This document shows positions 51,206 to 59,602 of a stretch of 64,000 bases of DNA, piece by piece; position 1 is the first letter of the stretch, and every line of letters starts with the position of its first letter. Made by a program: the position numbers and the translations under genes. The DNA comes from Acutalibacter muris. GTDB lineage: Bacteria; Bacillota; Clostridia; Oscillospirales; Acutalibacteraceae. The stretch lies in assembly GCF_002201475.1 (NCBI RefSeq), contig NZ_CP021422.1, positions 2,728,001 through 2,792,000 of the forward strand, written 5' to 3'. The notes below the pieces were generated by a model that made no database searches, was not told the origin of the DNA, and saw nothing but the letters and a program-made list of their open reading frames with translations.

Positions 51206-52306
51206 ATGAAAGCAAAAGATCTTGCCAAAAAGCTGGGGGTCTCCCCCGCGACCATATCCCTGGTGCTCAACAATAAGCCCGGTATCAGCGACACCCTCAG
51301 AAAGTCCCTGCTCCGGCAGATACAGGACCTGGGGTATGGGCAGATGCTCTGCGAGTCCTGCCGGGAGGGGGCGGCCCCCGGGCAGCAGCCCGCCCCAAAG
51401 GCCCCGGAGCCCTATGGGGGCGGCTGTGCCTGCAAGTCCATCGCCTACCTGATATACCACGAGCACGACTATCTTGAGGACATGAACGACCCCTATAACT
51501 TTTTCTCCGGGGTCCTCGAGGGCATAGAGGCCGAGGCCTGGGAGCATGACTACTGCCTTATTATGCTCCATGCCGGCCGGTACAAAAAGGCCACCGTAGA
51601 GGAGCAGCTGCGCCGGGCGGGGAACGTTGTGGGAGTCATCGTGCACCCCTGCACCCTTAATGAACAAATGGCCGAGACCGCAAGGGCCCTGCCGGTGCCC
51701 TGCGTGTTCATGGACGCCTATACCGACTCCACTTGGCAGCCACCCTCGGTCTGTATCAGCAACAGCCAGGGTATGCACCGGGCCGTCGAGCACCTGAAAT
51801 CCCTTGGACACAGGCGGATAGGCTATGTGTCCAGCGGCTGGAGGTCCAACCTGAACTTAGAGCGCCACCGCTGCTTTATTGAGGCCATGAAAGAACTGGA
51901 CCTTAAATTTGACCCCGGGGACCTTTTCGTAGGCGGCGACGAGTTCAGGCCCACCGGCTCCGGCCTTGCCGAGGCCTTCAAGGCCGGTGGGGCCGCGCCC
52001 ACGGCCCTGATATGCGAAGGGGACCTTCAGGCCATAAAAGCCATCAGGACCTTGCAGCAGATGGGGCTCAGGGTGCCCGAGGACGTGTCGGTGGTGGGCT
52101 TTGACGACAGCCCCGTCTGCACCTCCGTGGAGCCCGCCATCACTACCATACGCAACTCCCCCCAGCTTATGGGCCGCCAGTGCGTGCTGATGCTTGAGAA
52201 CCTTCTGCGCCTTAAGGACCTGGGCGAGGAGCCCTGGCTCCGCTATGAGCTGCCCGCAAGCCTTGTGCTCAGGAGCAGCACCGGCCCCGCCCCCGGGGAC
52301 AAGTAA
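51206..52306 (+). CDS. LacI-family transcriptional regulator with Cys-containing linker
   Basis: 366 residues. N-terminal HTH (KAKDLAKKLGVSPATISLVLNNKPGISDTLR) followed by a periplasmic-binding-protein-like sensor domain (FSGVLEGIEAEA, HRAVEHLKSLGHRRIGYVSSG, VSVVGFDDSPVCTSVEPAITTI). The linker between them is longer than normal and holds four Cys (49, 52, 74, 76) in two pairs (CESC and CAC), which might bind metal. The Shine-Dalgarno sequence is weak. The effector is unknown; no sugar operon is adjacent. Confidence 0.9.
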   Translation: MKAKDLAKKLGVSPATISLVLNNKPGISDTLRKSLLRQIQDLGYGQMLCESCREGAAPGQQPAPKAPEPYGGGCACKSIAYLIYHEHDYLEDMNDPYNFFSGVLEGIEAEAWEHDYCLIMLHAGRYKKATVEEQLRRAGNVVGVIVHPCTLNEQMAETARALPVPCVFMDAYTDSTWQPPSVCISNSQGMHRAVEHLKSLGHRRIGYVSSGWRSNLNLERHRCFIEAMKELDLKFDPGDLFVGGDEFRPTGSGLAEAFKAGGAAPTALICEGDLQAIKAIRTLQQMGLRVPEDVSVVGFDDSPVCTSVEPAITTIRNSPQLMGRQCVLMLENLLRLKDLGEEPWLRYELPASLVLRSSTGPAPGDK

Positions 52307-52338
52307 GAAATTTTTAATATATTGTAATATTGGAAATC

Positions 52339-52367
52339 TTGACTTTGAGCGGATATAGTTGTATAAT
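52339..52367 (+). promoter_or_regulatory. Promoter of the paired lipoprotein genes
   Basis: TTGACT (52339-52344), 17-bp spacer, TATAAT (52362-52367). Confidence 0.88.
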
Positions 52368-52430
52368 GCATAGTGGCTTTCATATATATGGGCCGTATCA
52401 TAAAACTTTTTTCAAGAAAGGTGATAGTAC

Positions 52431-52865
52431 ATGAAAAAGAACGCTCTTCGAATCCTGTCCGCTCTGCTGGTCCTTGTAATGGTGGTCTCCCTGGCCGCCT
52501 GCGGGGGCGGCAAATTCGACACCGTCAAGGCTTTCCTTGAGGACCCCGACACCAAGGCTGAACTGGATAAGTCCATCGCCAGCATGGTCAACGATACCAT
52601 GGATGTAACTCTTGAGGGCACCGACGACACCCTGATCTATAACTTCAAGTTCAGCGACGACACCATGGCCGGTGTTGACGAGGAGACCCTGAAGGCCTCC
52701 CTGGTCTCCGGGCTGGAGGAGTCCACCTTTGTGTCCACCTTCGAGAATATAGCCTCTTCTGTCTCTGAAGTGGTCAAGGCCGAGAACGTAAAGGTGAAGG
52801 TTATCTACGCCAAGGCCGACGGCACCGAGCTTGCCAGCAGGGAGTACACCGCGAAGGCAAAATAA
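52431..52865 (+). CDS. DUF4854-type lipoprotein, copy 1
   Basis: 144 residues. Lipoprotein signal MKKNALRILSALLVLVMVVS with lipobox Cys in LAACGGG, then a compact domain of about 120 residues (FDTVKAFLEDPDTKAELDKSI to KVKVIYAKADGTELASREY). It is paralogous to the next gene, which shares YAKADGTEL and the D-T-D-D-x-L-I-Y-x-F core. AAAGGTGAT precedes the ATG. Function unknown. Its last codons start a 19-bp tandem duplication that repeats past the stop. Confidence 0.75.
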   Translation: MKKNALRILSALLVLVMVVSLAACGGGKFDTVKAFLEDPDTKAELDKSIASMVNDTMDVTLEGTDDTLIYNFKFSDDTMAGVDEETLKASLVSGLEESTFVSTFENIASSVSEVVKAENVKVKVIYAKADGTELASREYTAKAK

Positions 52866-52890
52866 CAAACCGAAGGCAAAATAGCAAACC
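52853..52890 (+). repeat. 19-bp tandem duplication across a stop codon
   Basis: GAAGGCAAAATAACAAACC (52853-52871) is repeated at 52872-52890 with one base changed (TAAC to TAGC). The first copy contains the stop codon of the first lipoprotein gene. Confidence 0.9.
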
Positions 52891-52911
52891 ATAGAAAGGT
52901 GATATTATATT

Positions 52912-53484
52912 ATGAATAATACAGTTTTACGTGTTCTATCCGCAGTTATGGCCCTTATCCTGGTGTTCTCCCTCGGGGCCTGTGGCAACGATGATTCCGG
53001 GTCCCAGTCCTCCTCCAGCTCCTCGTCCTCCGAGGTCTCTTCTGAGGTTTCTTCTGCGGTCTCCTCTGAGTCCACTCCCGAGTCCGCCCCGGAATCCTCC
53101 CCCGAGAGTTCCGAGAGCTCTGCCGCCGCCAGCGGCACATACGCCACTGTCAGCGAATTTCTGGAGGACAACAGGTCCACCGTCAGCGCGGCCATCGAGA
53201 GCATGGCAGGCGACCAGGACCAGATGGAGATATCTCTGGATTCTACCGACGACAGCCTTATCTACAAGTTCGTGTTTACCGACAGCGCCATGGAGGGGGT
53301 TGACGAGAAGGCCCTTATCGATGCCCTTCAAGAGGGCGTTGACGCCGAGGACTTTACCACTACCTTTGAGGACATCGCCGCCTCTGTAAAGAGCCTGGTA
53401 CCCCTGGACGCCGTGAAGGTAGAGGTCATCTACGCCAAGGCCGACGGCACCGAGCTGGTCCACAAGACCTATACCTCAAAATAA
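52912..53484 (+). CDS. DUF4854-type lipoprotein, copy 2, with Ser-rich linker
   Basis: 190 residues. Lipoprotein signal ending LGACG, then a low-complexity Ser/Glu/Pro linker of about 50 residues, then the same domain as in the preceding gene (YATVSEFLEDNRSTVSAAIESM to VEVIYAKADGTELVHKTY). The pair arose by tandem duplication, the linker being gained or lost afterwards. Cotranscribed from the promoter at 52339. Function unknown; presumably anchored in the membrane and reaching into the wall. Confidence 0.75.
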   Translation: MNNTVLRVLSAVMALILVFSLGACGNDDSGSQSSSSSSSSEVSSEVSSAVSSESTPESAPESSPESSESSAAASGTYATVSEFLEDNRSTVSAAIESMAGDQDQMEISLDSTDDSLIYKFVFTDSAMEGVDEKALIDALQEGVDAEDFTTTFEDIAASVKSLVPLDAVKVEVIYAKADGTELVHKTYTSK

Positions 53485-53516
53485 GAACCCGGTATAATAC
53501 AGCTAATAACACAAAG

Positions 53517-53550
53517 ACCCGCAGGTTTTATCCTGCGGGTTTGTTGTTTT
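53517..53550 (+). terminator. Terminator after the lipoprotein pair
   Basis: ACCCGCAGG and CCTGCGGGT form a 9-bp stem with a 6-nt loop, followed by TTGTTGTTTT. The argS gene converges from the right. Confidence 0.85.
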
Positions 53551-53554
53551 CCGT

Positions 53555-55240
53555 TTACATCCTCTCCGGCGCGCTGACCTTAAACAGCGCCAGCCCGTTC
53601 TCCAGCACCGTCTTGGCCGCCGTGCAGAGACATAGCCTCGCCGCCGTCAGCTCCGGCTCCACGCCCTTCACCCGGCAGGCGTTATAGAACTTGTGGAACA
53701 GTGTGCCCACGTTCAGCACGTACCGGGTTATCCTGGCCGGGTCCATGGCCCTGGCCGCCCCGGCTATCTCGTCGGTGAAGTTGGACAGCAGCCTTATGAG
53801 CTCTATCTCCTCCGGGGCCGTCAGCAGGGCCAGCTCCCCGCTTGTACAGGGCCGGGGGGTTATGCCGTCCTCGGCTAAATTGCGCAGGATACTGCATATC
53901 CGTGCGTGGGCGTACTGGACGTAGTACACCGGGTTCTGGGAGTCCTCCTTAACCGCCAGGTCCAAATCGAAGTCTATGCGTGTGTTGGGCTCGTAGGAGT
54001 TAAAGAGGAACCGGGCCGCGTCCACCGGCACCTCCTCCAGAAGGTTCGCCATGGTGATGGCCTCGCCGCTGCGCTTGCTCATCTTCTCGGGCTTGCCGTC
54101 CCGCATAAGGGTGACCATCTGCATGAGCACCACTTTAAGGCGCTCCGGGTCAATGCCCAGGGCGGCGATGGCGGCCTTTAAGCGGGGCACATAGCCGTGA
54201 TGGTCCGCGCCCAGCACGTTTATGGCCGTGTCAAAGCCCCTTGTCACCAGCTTGTTGTAGTGGTAGGCGATGTCCGGCACCACATAGGTGGGCACGCCGT
54301 TGGAGCGCAGCAACACGAAGTCCTCGGACCCGTACTCGCTGCCCCGAAACCACGTGGCCCCCTCCTTCTCATAGGTCAGCCCCTTCTCCCTCATCAGCTC
54401 CACCACCCGGTCCACCGCGCCGCTCTCATGCAGGCCGGACTCGTGGAACCAAGTGTCGTACTCCACCCTATAGCGCTTGAGGTCGTCGTGGAGCCCCTGG
54501 ATATTCCTGGGAATGGCGAAAGAGATAAGGGCCTGTCTGCGCTCCTCAGAGGGCCTGTCCACATACTCGTCGCCGTGCTCCTCTATGAAGGCCTCGGCGT
54601 TGGCAGTCACATCTTTGCCCTTATAGCCGTCCTCCGGGAAGGGGAAGCCGGGCTCAAAATGCTGCATATATCTCGCTTCTATGGACAGGCCGTAGCGGTT
54701 CACCTGGTTGCCCGCGTCGTTGACGTAGAACTCCCGCTCCACCTGATACCCCGCCGCTTCGAGCACCGCCGAAAGCGCGTCCCCCAGCACGCCACCCCGG
54801 GCGTTGCCGATGTGCATGGGCCCGGTGGGGTTGGCGGAGACGTACTCCACCAGCACCCTTTTGCCCTTCCCCACGTCGCTCCTGCCGTACCCGTCCCCCA
54901 GGCTTTCTATGTCCATAAGCACCCTTCCGTAGAAGGCCGGGTCATAGGTGAAGTTCAGAAACCCCGGTCCGGCGATCTCGCATTTTGTGAAGAAGGTGCC
55001 CTCAAGGTTCAGATGGGCCGTGAGGGCCTCGGCGATTTTCCTGGGGGCGGCGTGGAAGGCCCTGGCCCCGGCCATGGCCGCGTTGCAGGCCCAGTCCCCG
55101 TGGGCCCGGTCTCCGGGCACCTCCAGGGCAAACTCCGGCACAGGGGCCTTTGGCAGCTCCCCGGCGGCTATGGCCCCCTCTATGGCGGCCAGCACCGCCC
55201 CCCGCAGCTGCTGCCGCGCTGTTTCTACAAGCTGAGACAT
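53555..55240 (-). CDS. argS: Arginyl-tRNA synthetase
   Basis: 561 residues, class I. N-terminal Add-1 domain, HIGH motif within SANPTGPMHIGNARGGVLGD, KMSKS motif as KMSKRSGEAI, and the C-terminal DALR anticodon-binding domain (AARFLFNSY onward). Ligates arginine to tRNA-Arg. It is followed on the minus strand by no further gene; upstream are DUF1934, murI and ddl on the same strand with short gaps. No T-box is present. Confidence 0.97.
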   Translation of the reverse strand: MSQLVETARQQLRGAVLAAIEGAIAAGELPKAPVPEFALEVPGDRAHGDWACNAAMAGARAFHAAPRKIAEALTAHLNLEGTFFTKCEIAGPGFLNFTYDPAFYGRVLMDIESLGDGYGRSDVGKGKRVLVEYVSANPTGPMHIGNARGGVLGDALSAVLEAAGYQVEREFYVNDAGNQVNRYGLSIEARYMQHFEPGFPFPEDGYKGKDVTANAEAFIEEHGDEYVDRPSEERRQALISFAIPRNIQGLHDDLKRYRVEYDTWFHESGLHESGAVDRVVELMREKGLTYEKEGATWFRGSEYGSEDFVLLRSNGVPTYVVPDIAYHYNKLVTRGFDTAINVLGADHHGYVPRLKAAIAALGIDPERLKVVLMQMVTLMRDGKPEKMSKRSGEAITMANLLEEVPVDAARFLFNSYEPNTRIDFDLDLAVKEDSQNPVYYVQYAHARICSILRNLAEDGITPRPCTSGELALLTAPEEIELIRLLSNFTDEIAGAARAMDPARITRYVLNVGTLFHKFYNACRVKGVEPELTAARLCLCTAAKTVLENGLALFKVSAPERM

Positions 55241-55281
55241 TTATTATCGTTCCTTTCCTTTTTTACATATACTATGCTTTT

Positions 55282-55722
55282 CTATAGCTCCGGCGGCTCC
55301 GGCACGGGCGTGACCTCCACGTGCAGCAGGTTCTGGCTGGACAGATTGGAGTCCACGTCCAGGGTATAGGCTATCTCCAAAGTCCCCCCGGTCTCGTTCA
55401 GGTCCACGTCCAGCTGGCTGGTGTAAATGCCCACCGTCAGGGAGCCCAGCCCCGTGTCGTACAGGCACAGGTGCCTTCTGCCCTTTTCCAGTATCAGCCT
55501 TGTGGGTGACCCCGAGCGGCTCATGGTCACCATGCCCGGCTCCACCTTTAAAAGCGCCGTGCGGTAGGCGCTGGCGTTGTCCTCGTCATACTCCTTGTAG
55601 AGTATGAACCGTGTACCGTCCTTCTCCCGGTAGGTGCCCAGGGCCGAAAGGCATATCTCCCCCTGGTCCTCGTCCTCGTACACCTGCCGGCCCCTGATGG
55701 TTATGGCGTAGTCCTCTTTCAT
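55282..55722 (-). CDS. DUF1934 beta-barrel protein (YwiB type)
   Basis: 146 residues of alternating beta strands. The DUF1934/YwiB pattern ITIRGRQVYEDEDQGEICLSALGTYREKDGTRFILYKEY is evident. These proteins are usually encoded next to argS, as here, but have no known activity; the fold resembles lipocalin-like small barrels. It starts 20 nt after murI. Confidence 0.87.
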   Translation of the reverse strand: MKEDYAITIRGRQVYEDEDQGEICLSALGTYREKDGTRFILYKEYDEDNASAYRTALLKVEPGMVTMSRSGSPTRLILEKGRRHLCLYDTGLGSLTVGIYTSQLDVDLNETGGTLEIAYTLDVDSNLSSQNLLHVEVTPVPEPPEL

Positions 55723-55742
55723 GCGCGTCCTCCTTTCGGCTC

Positions 55743-56549
55743 TCAGTCGAAGGTTATGTCCACCCTGGTCCCCTCCACGCTGTGGCCCAGGAACAGCTCC
55801 GCCACAGTGGAGAAATTTTCCGGCGCGTCCGTCACATAGAACTCCGCGCTTCGCCCCTGCCCGGGGGCACAGAGCGCCCCTGTCTTCTCCAGAGCCCCGG
55901 CCAGGGCCAGAGCGGCCTCCTCGCCGCTGTTTATAAGTGTCACCCCGGGACCCATGGCCCGGCCTATGGCCTCGCTCAGCAGGGGATAATGAGTGCAGCC
56001 CAGTATCACCGTGTCCACCCCGGCCCCCCGCACCGGCTCTAAATACCGCTCCACCACTATCCGCACCAGCTCCTCCTCGGGGGAGATAAAGCCGTTCTCA
56101 GTAAGCGGCACGAACAGCGGACAGGCCTGGGGGAACACCTCAAGGCTTTCATCTATCTGTTGTATTGCCTTTGTGTACGAACCGCTATGAATAGTGGCGC
56201 TGGTGCCCAGCACCCCTATGCGCCTGTTTTTAGTGGCCAGCGCCGCCGCCCGGGCGGTGGGGGCCACCACGTCGAAGTATGGCACCGGGAGCCTTGCCCC
56301 GATATCCGCCGCCGCCGAGCTCACCGTACCGCAGGCGGCCAGCACCGCCTTCACCTTGTGCCTTAGAAGAAAATCCATATCCTGCTTTGCATAGCGGCGG
56401 ATGACCTCCCGGCTGCGTGTGCCGTAGGGCACCCGGCCCGTGTCCCCGAAGTACACAAGGCTCTCCCCGGGCAGGACCTTCTCCAGCTCCTTCACGGCGG
56501 TAAGTCCGCCCAGCCCCGAGTCGAAGACCCCTATAGGACGGTTATCCAT
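55743..56549 (-). CDS. murI: Glutamate racemase
   Basis: 268 residues. Makes D-glutamate for peptidoglycan. Contains PIGVFDSGLGGLTAVKEL, CGTVSS (first catalytic Cys) and ILGCTHYPLL (second catalytic Cys). The ATG at 56549 has GAGGAGG 6 nt upstream and lies inside the end of ddl (8-nt overlap), so the two cell-wall genes are translationally coupled. Confidence 0.96.
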   Translation of the reverse strand: MDNRPIGVFDSGLGGLTAVKELEKVLPGESLVYFGDTGRVPYGTRSREVIRRYAKQDMDFLLRHKVKAVLAACGTVSSAAADIGARLPVPYFDVVAPTARAAALATKNRRIGVLGTSATIHSGSYTKAIQQIDESLEVFPQACPLFVPLTENGFISPEEELVRIVVERYLEPVRGAGVDTVILGCTHYPLLSEAIGRAMGPGVTLINSGEEAALALAGALEKTGALCAPGQGRSAEFYVTDAPENFSTVAELFLGHSVEGTRVDITFD

Positions 56550-57618
56550 TCCGGGCCTCCTCAAAAGCCAGCTCTATAAGCCTATCCAGCAGCTGGGCGT
56601 AGGTCAGGCCCCCGTGCCTCCAGAGCTTGGGGTACATACTGATAGAGGTGAAGCCGGGCAGGGTGTTTATCTCGTTGAGCACCACCCGGTGGTCCTCACG
56701 CGTCACGAAGAAATCCACCCTCGCAAGGCCCGTGCAGCCCAGGAGCCTATAGGCCTTTACAGCGGTCTCCCGCACCTTCTGGGCCACGTCCTCCTCTAAG
56801 CGGGCGGGGATAAAGAGCTGGCTGGTGCCGTTTATATACTTATCGTCGTAGTCGTAGAACTGGGCGCTGGCGCCTATCTCCCCCACGCAGGAGGCCTCGG
56901 CCCCCGGGCGGGTGCCCAGCACGGCCACCTCCACCTCCTGGCCGTCTATGCCCTGCTCCACAATTATCTTGCCGTCCTCGTTTGCGGCCTTCTCTATGGC
57001 GGCGGGCAGGTCCTCGGGGCGCTCCACCTTGCTTACCCCCACCGAGGAGCCGGCGTTGGCGGGCTTCACAAACACCGGGAAGTCCAGCCTCGCCTGTATC
57101 TTATTGAGCACCGTTTCGCTGTTGGCACGGTATCTGTCGGCGTAGAACCACAGGTAGTGGGCCTGGTTTATGTCGGTGTTTGACAGAAGAGTATGAGCTA
57201 TGGCCTTATCCATACATACTGCGGAGCTGGTCACCCGGCACCCCACATAGGGTATGCCCGAGAGCTCAAAGAGCCCCTGTATAGAGCCGTCCTCGCCGTT
57301 CTTGCCGTGCAGGGCCGGAAACACGCAGTCTATATGCACCGTGCGCGCGCCGCCCTCTGAAAGGGTCACAAGGCCGTGCACCGTGGGGTCCGGGGCCAGA
57401 AACGCCGGGGTGGACTCCCTGAGCCAGCGGCCGTCGGAAAGACCCTCCGCCGGACCCTCATAGAGGAGCCAGCGTCCCTCCTTGGTTATGCCCACCTGGT
57501 GTATATTGTACTTCTCCCGGTCTAAATTCGCAAGTATTGAAGCGGCCGACATCAGCGAGACCTCGTGCTCAGAGGACTGCCCGCCGAAGATTACCGCAAG
57601 GGAAAGCTTGTTGCTCAT
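56542..57618 (-). CDS. ddl: D-alanine-D-alanine ligase
   Basis: About 358 residues, ATP-grasp. VIFGGQSSEHEVSLMSA, KPANAGSSVGVSKV, EVEVAVLG, FYDYDDKY and VDFFVTREDHRVVLNEINTLPGFTSISMYPKL are present. The Tyr in the FYDY segment is of the D-Ala-D-Ala type and not of vancomycin-resistance D-lactate ligases. I start at ATG 57618; a TTG three codons earlier is also possible and has a marginally placed purine stretch. First gene of ddl-murI-DUF1934-argS. Confidence 0.94.
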   Translation of the reverse strand: MSNKLSLAVIFGGQSSEHEVSLMSAASILANLDREKYNIHQVGITKEGRWLLYEGPAEGLSDGRWLRESTPAFLAPDPTVHGLVTLSEGGARTVHIDCVFPALHGKNGEDGSIQGLFELSGIPYVGCRVTSSAVCMDKAIAHTLLSNTDINQAHYLWFYADRYRANSETVLNKIQARLDFPVFVKPANAGSSVGVSKVERPEDLPAAIEKAANEDGKIIVEQGIDGQEVEVAVLGTRPGAEASCVGEIGASAQFYDYDDKYINGTSQLFIPARLEEDVAQKVRETAVKAYRLLGCTGLARVDFFVTREDHRVVLNEINTLPGFTSISMYPKLWRHGGLTYAQLLDRLIELAFEEARNG

Positions 57619-57653
57619 GGGTATCAACTCATTTCTTATGTTTAGTCAGTGCT

Positions 57654-57682
57654 ATTATACTATAGAAAGTCGGATTTCGCAA
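57654..57682 (-). promoter_or_regulatory. Promoter of ddl-murI-DUF1934-argS
   Basis: Minus strand TTGCGA (57677-57682), 17-bp spacer, TATAAT (57654-57659). Confidence 0.8.
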
Positions 57683-57693
57683 CCGTTTAAGCA

Positions 57694-57727
57694 CAAATAA
57701 AAGTGCCGGCCCTTTTGGACCGGCACT
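57694..57727 (-). terminator. Terminator of the hydrogenase operon
   Basis: Minus strand AGTGCCGGTCC and GGGCCGGCACT form an 11-bp stem (one G-T pair) with a 4-nt loop, followed by TTTTATTT. Confidence 0.9.
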
Positions 57728-57738
57728 CCTTTTTGCAC

Positions 57739-57830
57739 TTTTTGGCCTTACGGCAAGGTCTCAGGGGCGCTGCCCCCGAAGCCCCTGCTAGGTGCCTAAC
57801 GCACCTGGACCGCGTCGACGCGCTTTCTCG
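57739..57830 (-). repeat. Dispersed double-hairpin repeat, divergent copy 6
   Basis: Plus strand: TTTTTGGCCTTACGGCAAG lead shared with the copy at 11279, a GGGGC...GCCCC hairpin, and GGTGCCTAACGCACC in place of the usual second stem. Located between hydA and its terminator. Confidence 0.5.
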
Positions 57831-57841
57831 CTCTGCTTGCT

Positions 57842-59584
57842 TTAGAACTTGTTGCCGCGCTTCACGTAAGTGGTGTGCAGTACCTCGTGGGCCTTGTGGC
57901 TTCCCGGCTCGCCCAGGTACTCCGCATAGCACTTCTTCACCACCGGGTTGTCGTGGGACTTCCTCAGCGGCATATTCGCGTCCTGGTCATAGAGGGCCTT
58001 GGCGCGAAGGGCCTTGATGTCGTTATACGCCCACTCGTTGGCGCTCCGCACAGGCTGTCCGCCGCCGTTCACGCAGCCGCCCGGGCAGCACATTATCTCG
58101 ATGAACTGGTAGTCGGCCTCGCCCGCGCGGACCTTCTCCAGTATCTCGTTGGCGTTCTTCAGGCCGCTGGCAACGGCCACCTTCACGTCCATGCCCGCCA
58201 CGTTGTACACGGCCTCCTTAATGCCCTTGGTGCCGCGTATCTCGTGGTACTCGACGGAGTCAAGGCTCTCCCCGGTGAGCACGTCCGCCGCTGTGCGCAG
58301 GGCCGCCTCCATAACGCCGCCGGTGGCTCCGAAGATGACCGCCGCGCCGGTGGACTCTCCCATCTGCTCGTCGAATTTCTCGTCGGGCAGGGCGTTGAAG
58401 TTCAGCTGGGCCTTCTTTATGAGCCTGGCCAGCTCCCTGGTGGTTATGCTTATGTCCACGTCGGGCATACCCGCCGCATCCTCGTCGTCACGCTGTATCT
58501 CGAACTTCTTCGCCACACAGGGCATGACGGACACGGAGACAATCTTTTGGGGGTCGATGCCCTCCTTCTCGGCATACCAGGTCTTGATAAGGGCGCCGGT
58601 CATGTTCTGTGGGGACTTGCAGCTGGACAGGTGCTCGATGAGGTCTGGATAGTAGTGCTCGCAGAACTTTATCCAGCCCGGAGAGCAGGAGGTTATCATG
58701 GGCAGCACGCCGCCGTTCTTCACCCTGCCGATGAACTCGTGGGCCTCCTCCATGATGGTCATATCCGCGCCGAAGTCGGTGTCGAACACCTTGTCAAAGC
58801 CCAGCCTTCTAAGGGCCGCGGCCATCTTGCCCTCCACATTGGTGCCAATGGGCAGGCCGAACTCCTCGCCCAGGGCCGCGCGCACGGCGGGGGCGGTCTG
58901 TACTATCACTATCTTCTCCGGGTCGTTTATGGCGTCGATAACGTCCTGGGTGTTGTCCCGCTCGGTGAGAGCGCCGGTGGGGCAGCTGACGATGCACTGG
59001 CCGCAGGCCACGCAGGAGACGCTGCTCAGGGGCTGCTCAAAGGCGCAGCCTATCTCGGTGTCAAAGCCCCGGTTGTTGGCGCCGATAACGGAAACGTGCT
59101 GGTTCTGGCAGGCGGCCACGCACCGGCGGCAGAGCACGCACTTTGCGTTGTTGCGCTCCAGGTACTCGGTGGAAAAGTCCTTGCTCCCCGCGGGCAGGGC
59201 CCCCTCGAAGCGGCTGTCCTCCTCAATGCCCATGTCGTTACAGAGCTTCTGCAGCTCACAGTTGCCGCTGCGCTCACAGGTCAGGCACTTGCGCTCGTGT
59301 ACGCTGAGCAGCAGCTCCAGGGTCATTTTCCTGGACTCCTGGACCTTGGGGGAGTTGGTGAAGACCTCCATGCCCTCGTTCACCGGGTACACGCAGGCGG
59401 CGCAGAGAGAGCGGGCCCCCTTCACCTCCACCATGCACATACGGCAGGCGCCGATCTGGTTTATATCCTTCAAATAGCACAGCGTGGGGATGTCCACCCC
59501 GGCATACCGGGCGGCCTCAAGTATAGTTGAATCCTTGGGCACCTGATAGTCCACGCCGTTTATCTTTACGTTGACCATATCCAT
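57842..59584 (-). CDS. hndD: [FeFe] hydrogenase catalytic subunit, bifurcating group A3 (HndD/HydA)
   Basis: 580 residues. N-terminal [2Fe-2S] domain (CYLKDINQIGACRMCMVEV), His-Cys3 cluster (HERKCLTCERSGNCELQ), two [4Fe-4S] sites (CVLCRRCVAACQ and CVACGQCIVSCPTGAL), then the H-cluster domain with TSCSPGWIKFCE, MPCVAKKFE and EIMCCPGGCVNGGGQP. It reduces protons to H2, coupling NADH and ferredoxin oxidation through the partner subunits encoded upstream. It is last in the operon and has a terminator. Confidence 0.97.
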   Translation of the reverse strand: MDMVNVKINGVDYQVPKDSTILEAARYAGVDIPTLCYLKDINQIGACRMCMVEVKGARSLCAACVYPVNEGMEVFTNSPKVQESRKMTLELLLSVHERKCLTCERSGNCELQKLCNDMGIEEDSRFEGALPAGSKDFSTEYLERNNAKCVLCRRCVAACQNQHVSVIGANNRGFDTEIGCAFEQPLSSVSCVACGQCIVSCPTGALTERDNTQDVIDAINDPEKIVIVQTAPAVRAALGEEFGLPIGTNVEGKMAAALRRLGFDKVFDTDFGADMTIMEEAHEFIGRVKNGGVLPMITSCSPGWIKFCEHYYPDLIEHLSSCKSPQNMTGALIKTWYAEKEGIDPQKIVSVSVMPCVAKKFEIQRDDEDAAGMPDVDISITTRELARLIKKAQLNFNALPDEKFDEQMGESTGAAVIFGATGGVMEAALRTAADVLTGESLDSVEYHEIRGTKGIKEAVYNVAGMDVKVAVASGLKNANEILEKVRAGEADYQFIEIMCCPGGCVNGGGQPVRSANEWAYNDIKALRAKALYDQDANMPLRKSHDNPVVKKCYAEYLGEPGSHKAHEVLHTTYVKRGNKF

Positions 59585-59602
59585 AATTCGGTTTCCTCCT
59601 TA

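Noticed and set aside
57875..59530. Long plus-strand open frame of 551 codons opposite hydA
   Set aside because: It lies entirely antisense to the hydrogenase gene, has no Shine-Dalgarno sequence and a composition typical of the reverse of GC-rich codons.
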